Of a DNA stretch of 64,000 nucleotides, positions 10,331-18,136 are shown piece by piece. Source of the DNA: Spirosoma sp. (GTDB taxonomy: Bacteria; Bacteroidota; Bacteroidia; Cytophagales; Spirosomataceae); the NCBI RefSeq assembly GCF_026391055.1, contig NZ_JAPLET010000026.1, forward strand, positions 682,001 to 746,000, given 5' to 3'. Under the pieces are notes generated by a model. The model saw nothing but the letters and a program-made list of their open reading frames with translations, was not told the origin of the DNA and searched no databases. Made by a program: the position numbers and the translations under genes. Numbering within the stretch: position 1 is the first letter of the stretch; each line of letters starts with the position of its first letter.

Positions 10331-11221
10331 ATGAAAACGTTAACGAAATCGATCCTGCTTGCGGCAGGTATGTGCAGCACCAGTCTGGTGTTTGGTCAGC
10401 AGAACTCGTACAATGACCGGTACAATCAATATGATCGGTACGACCGGCCATCTCGTCGGGATGAGCGCCGGGACGACCGCCGTCTGGATGACCGCCTGGA
10501 TGAACGGCGTGAATATAACCGGCGTGAGCAGGAAGAGCCACGATACAACAACCGTTATGAAGACCGGCGGGGTGATAGCCGGATGTATGACGAGCGCGAC
10601 TTAAGCAAAGCTTACGACGAAGGATTTGATGACGGTATGCGCAACCAGGTTGTCAGTGAGCGCCAAGAACATCGTGAGAACTACAAACACTTTACGTTTG
10701 GCGTCTATGGCGGGGCCAATTCAACCCGTTTTGAAGGAGAAACTGTAAATGGCGAAGGGTTGACGGGCCGCCTGGGATACCAGTTAGGCTTCCTTGTACG
10801 GGGCGGTGGCCGGGTTTACGGACAGGTTGGCGCGGAATATCTGGCATCCAGCTCGCAGTTTTTTAAGGCTGGTGATGGTCAGGTAACCGGTGTTAGTGAT
10901 ATTACGGGAAACATTGACCAGCGCTACCTGCACATTCCGGCTTATATCGGGGTGAAGTTGGCGCAGTCGGAACGGGGCGTGTCGGGCATTCGGCTGGCCC
11001 TTGGTGCGGAATACGCTACCCCGCTAAGTACCGATAAAAACGATTTCAATCTGGGCAATGCCGATTTCCAGGCGGCAACCATTAACGGACTGGCCAACCT
11101 TGGTTTCGACGCGGGTCCGATCATGCTCGATTTCGTTTACCACTATGGTTTTGCCGACGTGCTGACCAGCGGTAACAGCAAGCGCCGGATTCTGGGCGTG
11201 AACCTCGGGTTCAAGTTTTAA
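10331..11221 (+). CDS. Outer-membrane beta-barrel protein with Asp/Arg/Tyr-rich linker
   Basis: This 296-residue protein is a paralogue of the preceding gene: both barrels share the KDYKNFVFGIYAGLNST / ENYKHFTFGVYGGANST opening, the GRIGYQAGFFVRGGGRLFGQ / GRLGYQLGFLVRGGGRVYGQ strands and the final aromatic residue. The signal peptide (ending VFGQQ) is followed by about 95 residues dominated by Asp, Arg, Tyr, Asn and Glu, such as repeated DERRDDRRLDDRLDERR units, in place of the Ser/Thr/Asn linker of its neighbour. That region would be highly charged and disordered. The two genes have separate terminator and leader regions. Function unknown; a structural or envelope-sensing role is only a guess. 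Confidence 0.8.
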   Translation: MKTLTKSILLAAGMCSTSLVFGQQNSYNDRYNQYDRYDRPSRRDERRDDRRLDDRLDERREYNRREQEEPRYNNRYEDRRGDSRMYDERDLSKAYDEGFDDGMRNQVVSERQEHRENYKHFTFGVYGGANSTRFEGETVNGEGLTGRLGYQLGFLVRGGGRVYGQVGAEYLASSSQFFKAGDGQVTGVSDITGNIDQRYLHIPAYIGVKLAQSERGVSGIRLALGAEYATPLSTDKNDFNLGNADFQAATINGLANLGFDAGPIMLDFVYHYGFADVLTSGNSKRRILGVNLGFKF

Positions 11222-11233
11222 CTTGATAAGTCA

Positions 11234-11330
11234 GTAAGTTGCCGAGTGGTAAGTGAACAAGTAGTAAGTTTGTCAATAGATAAATTACTACCTGTTCACT
11301 TACCACTTGTTATTTGTTCACTTACCACTC
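11234..11330. repeat. Quasi-palindrome, one forward and two reverse 15-mers
   Basis: AGTGGTAAGTGAACA occurs once (11235-11249), and its exact reverse complement TGTTCACTTACCACT occurs twice (11293-11307 and 11315-11329). The inner GTAGTAAGTTT and AAATTACTAC also pair. The last copy ends 7 nt before the next start codon. Confidence 0.85.
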
Positions 11331-11336
11331 CTGTCT

Positions 11337-11903
11337 ATGAATACCCTCTTCCCCATTTTCGTTAAAGCCGAGAACCTGCATCTGCTTATTGTGGGCGGAG
11401 GATACGTTGGCCTGGAAAAACTCACGGCCCTGCTTGGCAATTCGCCCGAGGCCCGCGTTACGCTGGTAGCTCCCGAAATTCGGGAGGAGATTCGGGAAAT
11501 GGCCGCCCGGTATCCCAAACTGGAACTTGTTCAGGAGCCATATCACGATCTGTATTTATCCAACAAAGACCTCGTCATTGTCGGAACGAACGACAAAACC
11601 ATTAACCGGCAGGTGCAGGCCGATTGTAAAGTCCGCCAGATTCTGGTCAACGTCGCCGATACGCCTGACCTGTGCGACTTTTACCTGAGTTCGGTTGTCA
11701 AGAAAGGTGACTTAAAAATCGCTATTTCAACCAACGGCAAATCGCCCACCTTCGCTAAACGATTCCGGGAAGTGCTGGAAGAAATCCTGCCCGACAGTTT
11801 GCAGGAAACACTCGATAACCTGACCGCTATCCGAAATCAACTTAAAGGAGATTTCGTGCAGAAAATGGAAAAACTCAACGAAATCACGAAGGTATTGCGG
11901 TAA
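11337..11903 (+). CDS. Siroheme synthase N-terminal domain protein (precorrin-2 dehydrogenase type)
   Basis: A standalone 188-residue homologue of the CysG N-terminal domain / Met8p / SirC, which oxidises precorrin-2 to sirohydrochlorin with NAD and may also insert iron, toward siroheme. The NAD-binding motif is at the start (LLIVGGGYVGLEKL), followed by VTLVAPEIREEI, and the family-typical NVADTPDLCDFYLSSVVKKGDLKIAISTNGKSPTFAKRFRE stretch occupies the centre. The ATG at 11337 follows the last word of the repeat by 7 nt; an upstream TTG would run through the repeat. The methyltransferase half of CysG is not encoded nearby. The FMN-reductase gene follows after 6 nt, so the two form an operon. 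Confidence 0.88.
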   Translation: MNTLFPIFVKAENLHLLIVGGGYVGLEKLTALLGNSPEARVTLVAPEIREEIREMAARYPKLELVQEPYHDLYLSNKDLVIVGTNDKTINRQVQADCKVRQILVNVADTPDLCDFYLSSVVKKGDLKIAISTNGKSPTFAKRFREVLEEILPDSLQETLDNLTAIRNQLKGDFVQKMEKLNEITKVLR

Positions 11904-11909
11904 CTATAG

Positions 11910-12470
11910 ATGAAAGCGGTTATGAACTTTCTGGCAATCTCGGGCAGTCTACGCACTGGTTCAACCAATACGGCTTTGTTACGTACCATGGTTACACTAG
12001 CTCCAAAAGACGTAACCGTCACGCTATATGAGACCCTTGACGATCTCCCACACTTCAGCCCAGAACAAGACAAAGAGGCTGTTCCGGAGGCCGTTATAAA
12101 GCTTAGAGCCCTCCTCAATACGGCCGATGCGGCCATTATCTGCACGCCCGAGTACATTCATGGAATGCCCGGTGTATTGAAAAACATGCTCGACTGGATG
12201 GCCTCATCGGGTGATTTTGTACATAAACCCGTCGGCGTTATCAGCGCAGGGCCGTCGGACCTGGGTGGTTCGCGAGCCCATGCCTCACTGGCTTATACCC
12301 TCGGTATATTGATGGCCAGGCTACCCGAAAATGCATCACTCATTGTTCCCTTTATTAAGAGCAGGCTGGCTCCCAACGGAGACCTGATTGATCCACTATT
12401 GAAACAGGAATTACAGACTGTACTTACGGCGTTGGTTGAGGCTGTTGAACATAAAAATCAGACTTTATAA
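11910..12470 (+). CDS. NADPH-dependent FMN reductase family protein
   Basis: The 186-residue flavodoxin-like fold protein has the FMN phosphate-binding loop GSLRTGSTN near residue 12 and the CTPEYIHGMPGVLKNMLDWMAS stretch that is characteristic of the ChrR/ArsH/Mda66-type reductases. Such enzymes transfer electrons from NAD(P)H through FMN to flavins, quinones or metal ions. An alternative ATG four codons in gives MNFLAISGSLR. The gene follows the siroheme domain gene with almost no gap and may supply reduced flavin, but a shared pathway is inference. It is convergent with the alkyltransferase-like gene. Confidence 0.88.
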   Translation: MKAVMNFLAISGSLRTGSTNTALLRTMVTLAPKDVTVTLYETLDDLPHFSPEQDKEAVPEAVIKLRALLNTADAAIICTPEYIHGMPGVLKNMLDWMASSGDFVHKPVGVISAGPSDLGGSRAHASLAYTLGILMARLPENASLIVPFIKSRLAPNGDLIDPLLKQELQTVLTALVEAVEHKNQTL

Positions 12471-12479
12471 ATAAGCGGG

Positions 12480-12815
12480 TTATAGAGCCAGTTCCACAGC
12501 GGGGTCCCAAAGGAGCTTCTTGAAATCGACAACCCTATCATTTTCGACCTTTACACCCTCGTCTTCCAGCAATTGCTGCATGATGGTTGGCCCGCCAAAA
12601 AAGTGCTTGCCCGACAGTACGCCAATTCGGTTAACAACCCGGTGTGCCGGAACATCGGGGCGGTTGTGGCATCCATTCATAGCCCACCCTACCATACGGG
12701 CACCTGCCCGTAGACTCAGGTAATGCGCAATGGTCCCGTAGGTTGTTACGCGACCTTTCGGAATTAACCGTACTACTTCATAAACCTCCTCAAAATAATC
12801 GCGCTGTTCAGGCAT
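12480..12815 (-). CDS. Alkyltransferase-like protein (ATL), MGMT family without catalytic Cys
   Basis: The 111-residue protein is a small MGMT DNA-binding domain. It carries the helix-turn-helix region (GRVTTYGTIAHYLSLRAGARMVGWAM with the arginine-finger part) and the asparagine hinge (NGCHNRPDVPAHRVV). In true O6-alkylguanine transferases the active site reads PCHRV; here it reads PAHRV, so alkyl transfer is not possible. Proteins like this bind O6-alkylguanine, flip the base and hand the lesion to nucleotide excision repair. The length is normal for ATLs. It ends a minus-strand block and has no repair gene beside it. Confidence 0.9.
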   Translation of the reverse strand: MPEQRDYFEEVYEVVRLIPKGRVTTYGTIAHYLSLRAGARMVGWAMNGCHNRPDVPAHRVVNRIGVLSGKHFFGGPTIMQQLLEDEGVKVENDRVVDFKKLLWDPAVELAL

Positions 12816-12849
12816 AGCTAACTCATACCGTACCGAAACCTAATACCTC

Positions 12850-13437
12850 TTATTCGATACCGGGTTGATTAGTGTTCTTCTCTTCAATTGCCTTTGACAG
12901 TTGGCCATACCATTCTTCTCCATAAGCCCGGATGAGTGCTTCGCGGACAAACTTGTAAATAGGCACATTCAGTTGTTCGCCAAACCCACAGGCGGGACTA
13001 CAGATGGGCCAACGGTCGTAATTAAGCGCGTGAAATGACTCGTATTTAGTAACCCGGATGGGGTACAGATGGCAAGAAATGGGCTTTTTCCAGTCTACCT
13101 TCCCATCGTTATAGGCTTCTTCAATACCACATTTCAGTATACCCTGGCTGTTCCAGGTAGCATACACGCACTCGCGGCCTCCAACCGTGCTAGTCACGAA
13201 ACCGCCATCGTGGTCAGATTCGTAGCCACCCTTCTGCTCAATAACCCGAATACCCTCGGGCGATAAATAAGGTTTTATGTCCTCGTAAATACGGTCTAAA
13301 ATGACCGGTTCGTCACCTTCCAGGGGCGCACCCATGTCGCCTTCAACGCAGCAAGCGCCTTTGCATTTATCTAAGTTACAGACAAAGAACTTTTCGGCGA
13401 CATCGTCGCTAATGCAGGTATTGTCAATGAGTATCAT
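12850..13437 (-). CDS. DUF3109 family cysteine-rich protein
   Basis: This 195-residue cytoplasmic protein belongs to a conserved but uncharacterised Bacteroidota family. A cysteine cluster near the N-terminus (CNLDKCKGACC, residues about 19-29) is joined by further cysteines in GGRECVYATW, LKCGIEEA, ISCHLYPIRV and ICSPACGFG, which is the pattern of a metal or Fe-S binding protein of the YkgJ-like type. The family function is not known to me, so none is given. It lies 34 nt upstream of the ATL gene on the same strand and could be cotranscribed with it. Confidence 0.85.
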   Translation of the reverse strand: MILIDNTCISDDVAEKFFVCNLDKCKGACCVEGDMGAPLEGDEPVILDRIYEDIKPYLSPEGIRVIEQKGGYESDHDGGFVTSTVGGRECVYATWNSQGILKCGIEEAYNDGKVDWKKPISCHLYPIRVTKYESFHALNYDRWPICSPACGFGEQLNVPIYKFVREALIRAYGEEWYGQLSKAIEEKNTNQPGIE

Positions 13438-13487
13438 ATACGTAAAGATACAGGGTGATTGGCAAATTTTGATGATCTATCGCGGTT

Positions 13488-13528
13488 AAAACAAAAAGCT
13501 GCTCCAACCTGAAGCAGCTTTTTGTTTT
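13488..13528 (-). terminator. Intrinsic terminator after the LysM gene
   Basis: AAAACAAAAAGCTGCT and AGCAGCTTTTTGTTTT are perfect 16-nt reverse complements around a 9-nt loop, with A- and T-runs on each side so that it can work in both directions. It lies just past the LysM gene stop on the minus strand. Confidence 0.92.
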
Positions 13529-13545
13529 GAGGCAATAACGCGTTA

Positions 13546-15957
13546 TCAGGGCTTCATGATCTTGATCTTCTGCCCCACTTTTACGCCTACATCCGTTAGT
13601 TTATTCCACAATTGTAGTTGCTCAACGGTTACCCCGTAAATCTGCGAAATGCGGAACATAGTTTCTCCCTTCGCGACGGTATGGTACGTGACACCCGAGA
13701 CCGACTCAGTTGCCGACGACGATTTGTCCGTTGCCGATGGCTGCACTAACCGACCGCCGGGAGTACTTTTTAGCGCTAACTTCTGGCCAACTTCCAGTTT
13801 ATTATCTACCGTCAGGTTGTTGAGCGCAAGTAACTCATCAACCGTCAGTCCATACAGTTTCGAAATACTGTAATAGGTCTGCCCTGCTTCTACAATATGA
13901 GTACTGGCCGACCGATTTACAGACCCTGCACCTGCTGAACGTGTCGACGATGCAACCTCCTTTGGCTCAGTATCGACTTTGTCTGCTACCGTTGGGCGTG
14001 TCTCCGTTTTCGTAACAACCGGGGGTGCCGGACGAGGTGGCGCCTTCGTTGGTGATACGGCTCCAGGCACCGTCAACGAACCATCGGCCTGCTGTTCACG
14101 AGGGCCTTCGTATTTACCAGTTTCCGGACGTCCCATATCGACATCAGCCACCGGTACAGGTTTTGAACTGGGCTTGGCCGCATAGGTCTGCGTTGGCTTC
14201 GGCGTTGTTACAACAGGAGTACCGGCGGTTTTTTCCCGCTCGGGTGTGGTCGCTACTGGTATAGCCTTAGTAGGCTCCGGCCCTTCCGGCGTTCTAACAA
14301 TAACGACCCGTTGTGAGCCATCACTGTTGTCGACGCGTGCTGGTGGCGGGGTAGTAACCACAGGGCGACCGGAAGACACTGGCTGGTTAGAGCTAGTGGC
14401 TGGCTGAATAGACGGCCGTTGGGGCTCCGATTGTTGTGGAACCGCCGGTTCGGATGTGCCGTCATTTGGTGTCACTCCACCACCCACCAATTTAGGCTGG
14501 TATAATTTGCGCTCCGATGCGTTGCGGGGTACTCCGTCGCTACCCGTAACAGGCCGGGCGGCACCACCCGATGACGCTGAGGCCACATCCTGCCGTGCGG
14601 GAGGGGTTGGTGTGCGGTCATAAACGGGTGGGGTGGGCGAATTGATTATCTCGACAGGCTTATTGGCTGGTCGACGTTCACGGAGCCACATAACGCGACC
14701 TACCGCTAATTTTTGCACACGATCGAGCCGGTTATAACGCATCAGTTTTTTCAGACGAATCCCATAACGTTGGGAAATACTGCGCGTCGTTTCGTCTTCG
14801 CGAACAGTATGAAAGGGAACGAGTGCTTTTTTACGCTTTTTAGCCAGATAATATACATCGTTGGCGATAATCTGGTCCAGATCGCCCATGTCGTTATACC
14901 GCAGAAAACTCGACAGACTAATTTTAGCTTTTCGGGCAAGTGTTCCGGCATTGTCGCCAGCCTGGGCCAGGATACCCGGCAAGCCGTTTATTTCGTAGAG
15001 GATCGGATCGTTTTTGCTACTAAGGCCCGTTGTCACTCGACGTAAAACCGGAAAGCCAACATCGTTCTGAACAAATGCCGGTGTCTTTTTAGGCCCCACA
15101 GTGACAATCTTCTGGCGGATGTCATTGATCTGATCGCTGGCGACCGGTATGGCCACGACATATTCTTTGTCGGTTGGTACAGCCTCACCTAATACCCAGC
15201 GGTTGTATTTACGCAGTTCAAATTCATCGATACCTAATTCTTCGGCAATGGCCTTCATCGACTTACCCCCCCCGTTTGGGTACTCAATAAGCGCGAACCG
15301 GTTGCTGGTCTGGTGCGACCTCAACGCATTCTCAATGGCTACTTTATGGGCAAAGAAGCGCAGAATGTACCGATCAGTGCGTCCATCCAGAGCTACCTCA
15401 CGGGCGTAGGACCAGTCGGGCGGAATAAGTTTTGAAATGCCACCAGCACCCAGATAGTACGAGTACAGTGATGCCACCCAGTTGTTGAACTGGGTGTTAC
15501 TTCTTTTGAGATATTTGGCAGCACCGTGGGTAGAGCTTGTAATGCTCTTACGTTCATCTATCTCTTCATCTACCCGCATACCATTATCGATGGCTGTTTC
15601 GCGTTTAAACTGCCAGTATCCTACAGCGGTGGACGACGAAACGGCATCGGGCGTTAGTGAACTTTCCTGAACGGCAAGGTATTTAAAGTCCGTAGGAACA
15701 TCTTCGTCAATCAGAATCGACTCAATCATCGGAAAGTACAGAACCACCCGATCAAGTTTAGCGGTCCAGTATTGCTTATTGGCAAACAGAGCGTTCACAT
15801 CCTGTTGCACGATACGGCGGGCATCGGGGTCCAGGCGTACCGAAATATCGGCAAACGTCACCTGCTCCGGCACAACTGGAATCGATAAAGACTGCGCTGA
15901 TGCGATCAGACTTACCAGAGCGAAGAAAAAAGTTAAGGAAGGGGTCAGTCTATTCAT
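13546..15957 (-). CDS. Lytic transglycosylase with LysM repeats (MltD-like)
   Basis: The 803-residue exported protein should cleave peptidoglycan glycan strands. A signal peptide (MNRLTPSLTFFFALVSLIASAQS) is followed by an SLT/GH23 domain at about residues 60-210, with the catalytic Glu in VQESSLTP near residue 97 and the supporting AVGYWQFKRETA and YLGAGG motifs. LysM modules bind glycan: a weak one near residues 330-375, a clear one near 380-430 (FHTVREDETTRSISQRYGI), and two at the C-terminus (HIVEAGQTYYSISKLYGL and YHTVAKGETMFRISQIYGV). Between them lies a long Pro/Thr/Ser linker of about 230 residues. The ATG at 15957 is chosen because it opens the signal peptide; the O-methyltransferase gene ends 14 nt upstream. 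Confidence 0.93.
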   Translation of the reverse strand: MNRLTPSLTFFFALVSLIASAQSLSIPVVPEQVTFADISVRLDPDARRIVQQDVNALFANKQYWTAKLDRVVLYFPMIESILIDEDVPTDFKYLAVQESSLTPDAVSSSTAVGYWQFKRETAIDNGMRVDEEIDERKSITSSTHGAAKYLKRSNTQFNNWVASLYSYYLGAGGISKLIPPDWSYAREVALDGRTDRYILRFFAHKVAIENALRSHQTSNRFALIEYPNGGGKSMKAIAEELGIDEFELRKYNRWVLGEAVPTDKEYVVAIPVASDQINDIRQKIVTVGPKKTPAFVQNDVGFPVLRRVTTGLSSKNDPILYEINGLPGILAQAGDNAGTLARKAKISLSSFLRYNDMGDLDQIIANDVYYLAKKRKKALVPFHTVREDETTRSISQRYGIRLKKLMRYNRLDRVQKLAVGRVMWLRERRPANKPVEIINSPTPPVYDRTPTPPARQDVASASSGGAARPVTGSDGVPRNASERKLYQPKLVGGGVTPNDGTSEPAVPQQSEPQRPSIQPATSSNQPVSSGRPVVTTPPPARVDNSDGSQRVVIVRTPEGPEPTKAIPVATTPEREKTAGTPVVTTPKPTQTYAAKPSSKPVPVADVDMGRPETGKYEGPREQQADGSLTVPGAVSPTKAPPRPAPPVVTKTETRPTVADKVDTEPKEVASSTRSAGAGSVNRSASTHIVEAGQTYYSISKLYGLTVDELLALNNLTVDNKLEVGQKLALKSTPGGRLVQPSATDKSSSATESVSGVTYHTVAKGETMFRISQIYGVTVEQLQLWNKLTDVGVKVGQKIKIMKP

Positions 15958-15971
15958 TGTTATCCGTAAAA

Positions 15972-16616
15972 TCAATTTCGTTTTCTAAGCATCATAATCC
16001 CGTCTCGTACGGGTAACAGCACATTTTCCACACGCGAATCATTATGAACCTTTTCATTAAAAGCCAGCACGGCAAGCGTATCTAAATCAGATGGTTTTAC
16101 CGGCTCAACAACCTTGCCACTCCATAAAACGTTGTCGGCCAAAATAAAACCACCCGGCCGCACTTTATCAATTATTTGATCAAAATAGGTCGACAAATTA
16201 CGTTTGTCGGCATCAATGAACACCAGGTCAAACGTTTCAGTAAGGGTTGGCAGTATATCCACGGCCTTTCCGAGCCGAAAGTCAATTTTATGGCTCAGCG
16301 GTGATTGCCGCCAGTACGACCGGGCAAAATCCTCCAGTTCTTCATTCTGGTCAATCGTAATCAACTGGCCATCCTCTGCTAATCCCTCGGCCAGACAGAG
16401 GGCTGAATAGCCGGTATAGGTACCAATTTCAAGAATATGCCGAGGCCGAATCATCCACGAAATCATCGATAGAAAACGTCCCTGAATATGCCCCGACAGC
16501 ATCCGGGGGGCCATAATATGGGCACGGGTATTCCGATTGAGCCGTTGAAGCAACTCGCTTTCGGGCGAGGTATGAGCGTCGGAGTAGGTGGTTATAGCAG
16601 GTGGTAAAAAATCCAT
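15972..16616 (-). CDS. O-methyltransferase, SAM-dependent (COMT-like)
   Basis: The 214-residue enzyme fits the class I O-methyltransferase family that acts on catechol- or caffeoyl-CoA-like hydroxyls in the cytoplasm. The SAM motif is LEIGTYTGYSALCLAEGL near residue 60, followed by the acidic TIDQNEE, then FIDADKRN that provides the metal-binding Asp, and the ADNVLWSGKV segment with the second metal ligands. The ATG at 16616 gives MDFLPPAITTY, a usual start for the family; an ATG at 16628 adds four residues. The substrate is unknown. It is followed directly by the LysM gene. Confidence 0.92.
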   Translation of the reverse strand: MDFLPPAITTYSDAHTSPESELLQRLNRNTRAHIMAPRMLSGHIQGRFLSMISWMIRPRHILEIGTYTGYSALCLAEGLAEDGQLITIDQNEELEDFARSYWRQSPLSHKIDFRLGKAVDILPTLTETFDLVFIDADKRNLSTYFDQIIDKVRPGGFILADNVLWSGKVVEPVKPSDLDTLAVLAFNEKVHNDSRVENVLLPVRDGIMMLRKRN

Positions 16617-16706
16617 TCGGCAATTCACCAGTTCGCCGGAGCGATAGGTAGAGGCTGGTTTTGGTAAAAGTAATGGATAGTGGTAACAAATTTGTAACGC
16701 TTCAGG

Positions 16707-17159
16707 CTAAATCCGATTTTTTGAATCAATCAATATAGTCACGGGGCCATCGTTAAGCAGCGAGACTTTCATATCGGCTCCAAACTCTCCCGTTTGGATT
16801 GGCTTGCCTAACAAAGCTGATAATTGATCTATCATGGTTTCATATAGAGGAATGGCCACTTCGGGCCGGGCGGCTTCGATAAAGCTGGGACGATTCCCTT
16901 TTTTGGTGCTGGCATGCAGCGTAAATTGACTGATTAACAAAATATCTCCTCCTACAGCGGCCAGGTCCAGATTCATTTTTCCCTGATCGTCGCTAAATAT
17001 TCTCATACCAATAATTTTTCGACTTAACCAGTCAATATCTTCCTGACTATCAGTGTGCCCTATGCCAAGCAGTATAAGGAACCCGGTTTTTATGTGACCT
17101 TTCTCATAATTATTGATCAAAACGGAAGCCTCGGACACTCGTTGAATTACCGCAATCAT
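16707..17159 (-). CDS. dtd: D-aminoacyl-tRNA deacylase
   Basis: The 150-residue protein removes D-amino acids from mischarged tRNA. It begins MIAVIQRVSEASV, as most DTDs do, has the active-site SQFTLHA segment near residue 78, the cross-subunit GxP-type region in KKGNRPSFIEAA, and the final NDGPVTILIDS motif. The length and motifs are complete. It is the first gene of the minus-strand block; its leader is the AT-rich gap shared with the plus-strand small membrane protein gene. Confidence 0.96.
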   Translation of the reverse strand: MIAVIQRVSEASVLINNYEKGHIKTGFLILLGIGHTDSQEDIDWLSRKIIGMRIFSDDQGKMNLDLAAVGGDILLISQFTLHASTKKGNRPSFIEAARPEVAIPLYETMIDQLSALLGKPIQTGEFGADMKVSLLNDGPVTILIDSKNRI

Positions 17160-17414
17160 AAAGCTATTGGTTAATTAGCGTGGTAAAAGTACAACCAGAT
17201 TCCTCAGATGTGATTGCATTTAACCGGCGTTGGCTATAGACATATGTGCCGATTGACAGTAAACTGTATACTAGTAGACGAAATTCATGCATACATTTCT
17301 TTTATTTAAGCAAATCGCTATAGGTGGGATACATATGGCAGCGTATTTGCTCACAGAATAAAAAACTGAAAAATAATTAATCTCAATTAAACCCTTTTCC
17401 CGTATACGGGTCAT
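17160..17414. other. Divergent gap with CCCGTATACGGG palindrome
   Basis: This 255-nt AT-rich region separates dtd (minus) from the small membrane protein (plus). A perfect 12-bp palindrome CCCGTATACGGG (17399-17410) lies 4 nt before the plus-strand ATG. It could be an operator or a small hairpin at the ribosome entry site. Nothing else stands out. Confidence 0.4.
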
Positions 17415-17675
17415 ATGCAGTACTCCACGTTACTGGCAATACCCTTTTTAATTTTGGGACTTATGCGTAAGACATTACTTTTCTTGCTTATTCTCACCGG
17501 TGCATCCGGTATTCTGTTTAGTTACTTTACACTCCTGACCGACTGGGTCAATACGTATTTTATTGACATGAACAGCCACAATTACCTCAAGGCCGTTCTG
17601 GAATCGGCGGTGTTGCTCATGTATATTTATTCGGGCATTAAATTTTTCAATCGTCACGTCGGCTCAATGCGCTAA
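17415..17675 (+). CDS. Small inner-membrane protein, unrecognised
   Basis: An 86-residue protein with two to three hydrophobic segments: residues about 4-17, 18-40 (KTLLFLLILTGASGILFSYF) and 60-75 (AVLESAVLLMYIYSGIKFF). If translation starts at the internal ATG at 17463, the first segment is lost and two helices remain. I do not recognise a family. The start at 17415 is preceded by the 12-bp palindrome rather than an obvious ribosome-binding site, so the internal start is plausible. It precedes another small unknown gene by about 70 nt. Confidence 0.5.
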   Translation: MQYSTLLAIPFLILGLMRKTLLFLLILTGASGILFSYFTLLTDWVNTYFIDMNSHNYLKAVLESAVLLMYIYSGIKFFNRHVGSMR

Positions 17676-17744
17676 CGTATGGATTGTCCAATAACTTTGT
17701 TCCCCCAATTCAGTTGACAAATAAAGACGTAATTGACTCAACGT

Positions 17745-18041
17745 ATGTGGTGGAAAAAGACCAAAGTATTTAGTAAACAACGGTTGAAAGAAGCGAATCT
17801 GGATCCGGTTCCCTTTGTAAAAGAGCGGGTGCGAAGTGAATTTGCGCGAACTGTACTGGAGCCACTGCCCATTACACAAACCGATTTAGGCGACGAAGTT
17901 GAATTTAAGGCAGATGCGCTTGTGTTAAGCCTTCCACAATGGCAAACCATTAAGGCAGACCTGCTAACGCTGTCCGAAGCAGTTTCTCCCGACCAGCGCG
18001 AAACTATTGCGAACGTTATTGCAACGATAGAAGCAGAATAG
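17745..18041 (+). CDS. Small soluble protein, unrecognised
   Basis: The 98-residue protein begins MWWKKTKVFSKQRLKEANLD and is hydrophilic, with mixed charged and hydrophobic stretches and no signal peptide or membrane segment. The second half (LSLPQWQTIKADLLTLSEAVSPDQRETIANVIATIEAE) is probably helical. I see no catalytic motif. The ATG at 17745 is preferred to a TTG four codons upstream. A strong terminator follows. It may be cotranscribed with the small membrane protein gene. Confidence 0.6.
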   Translation: MWWKKTKVFSKQRLKEANLDPVPFVKERVRSEFARTVLEPLPITQTDLGDEVEFKADALVLSLPQWQTIKADLLTLSEAVSPDQRETIANVIATIEAE

Positions 18042-18068
18042 GTTCCTCGTTAAAGAGCGCTTTCAACA

Positions 18069-18110
18069 TTAAAAAGCCACACGCAGATTGTCCTGCATGT
18101 GGCTTTTTAA
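18069..18110. terminator. Intrinsic terminator between convergent genes
   Basis: TTAAAAAGCCACACGCAG pairs with CTGCATGTGGCTTTTTAA with one mismatch and a short loop. It serves the plus-strand small gene and, read the other way, the S9 peptidase gene. Confidence 0.9.
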
Positions 18111-18136
18111 TTCATAATCTGTTCCTATACGCACAA

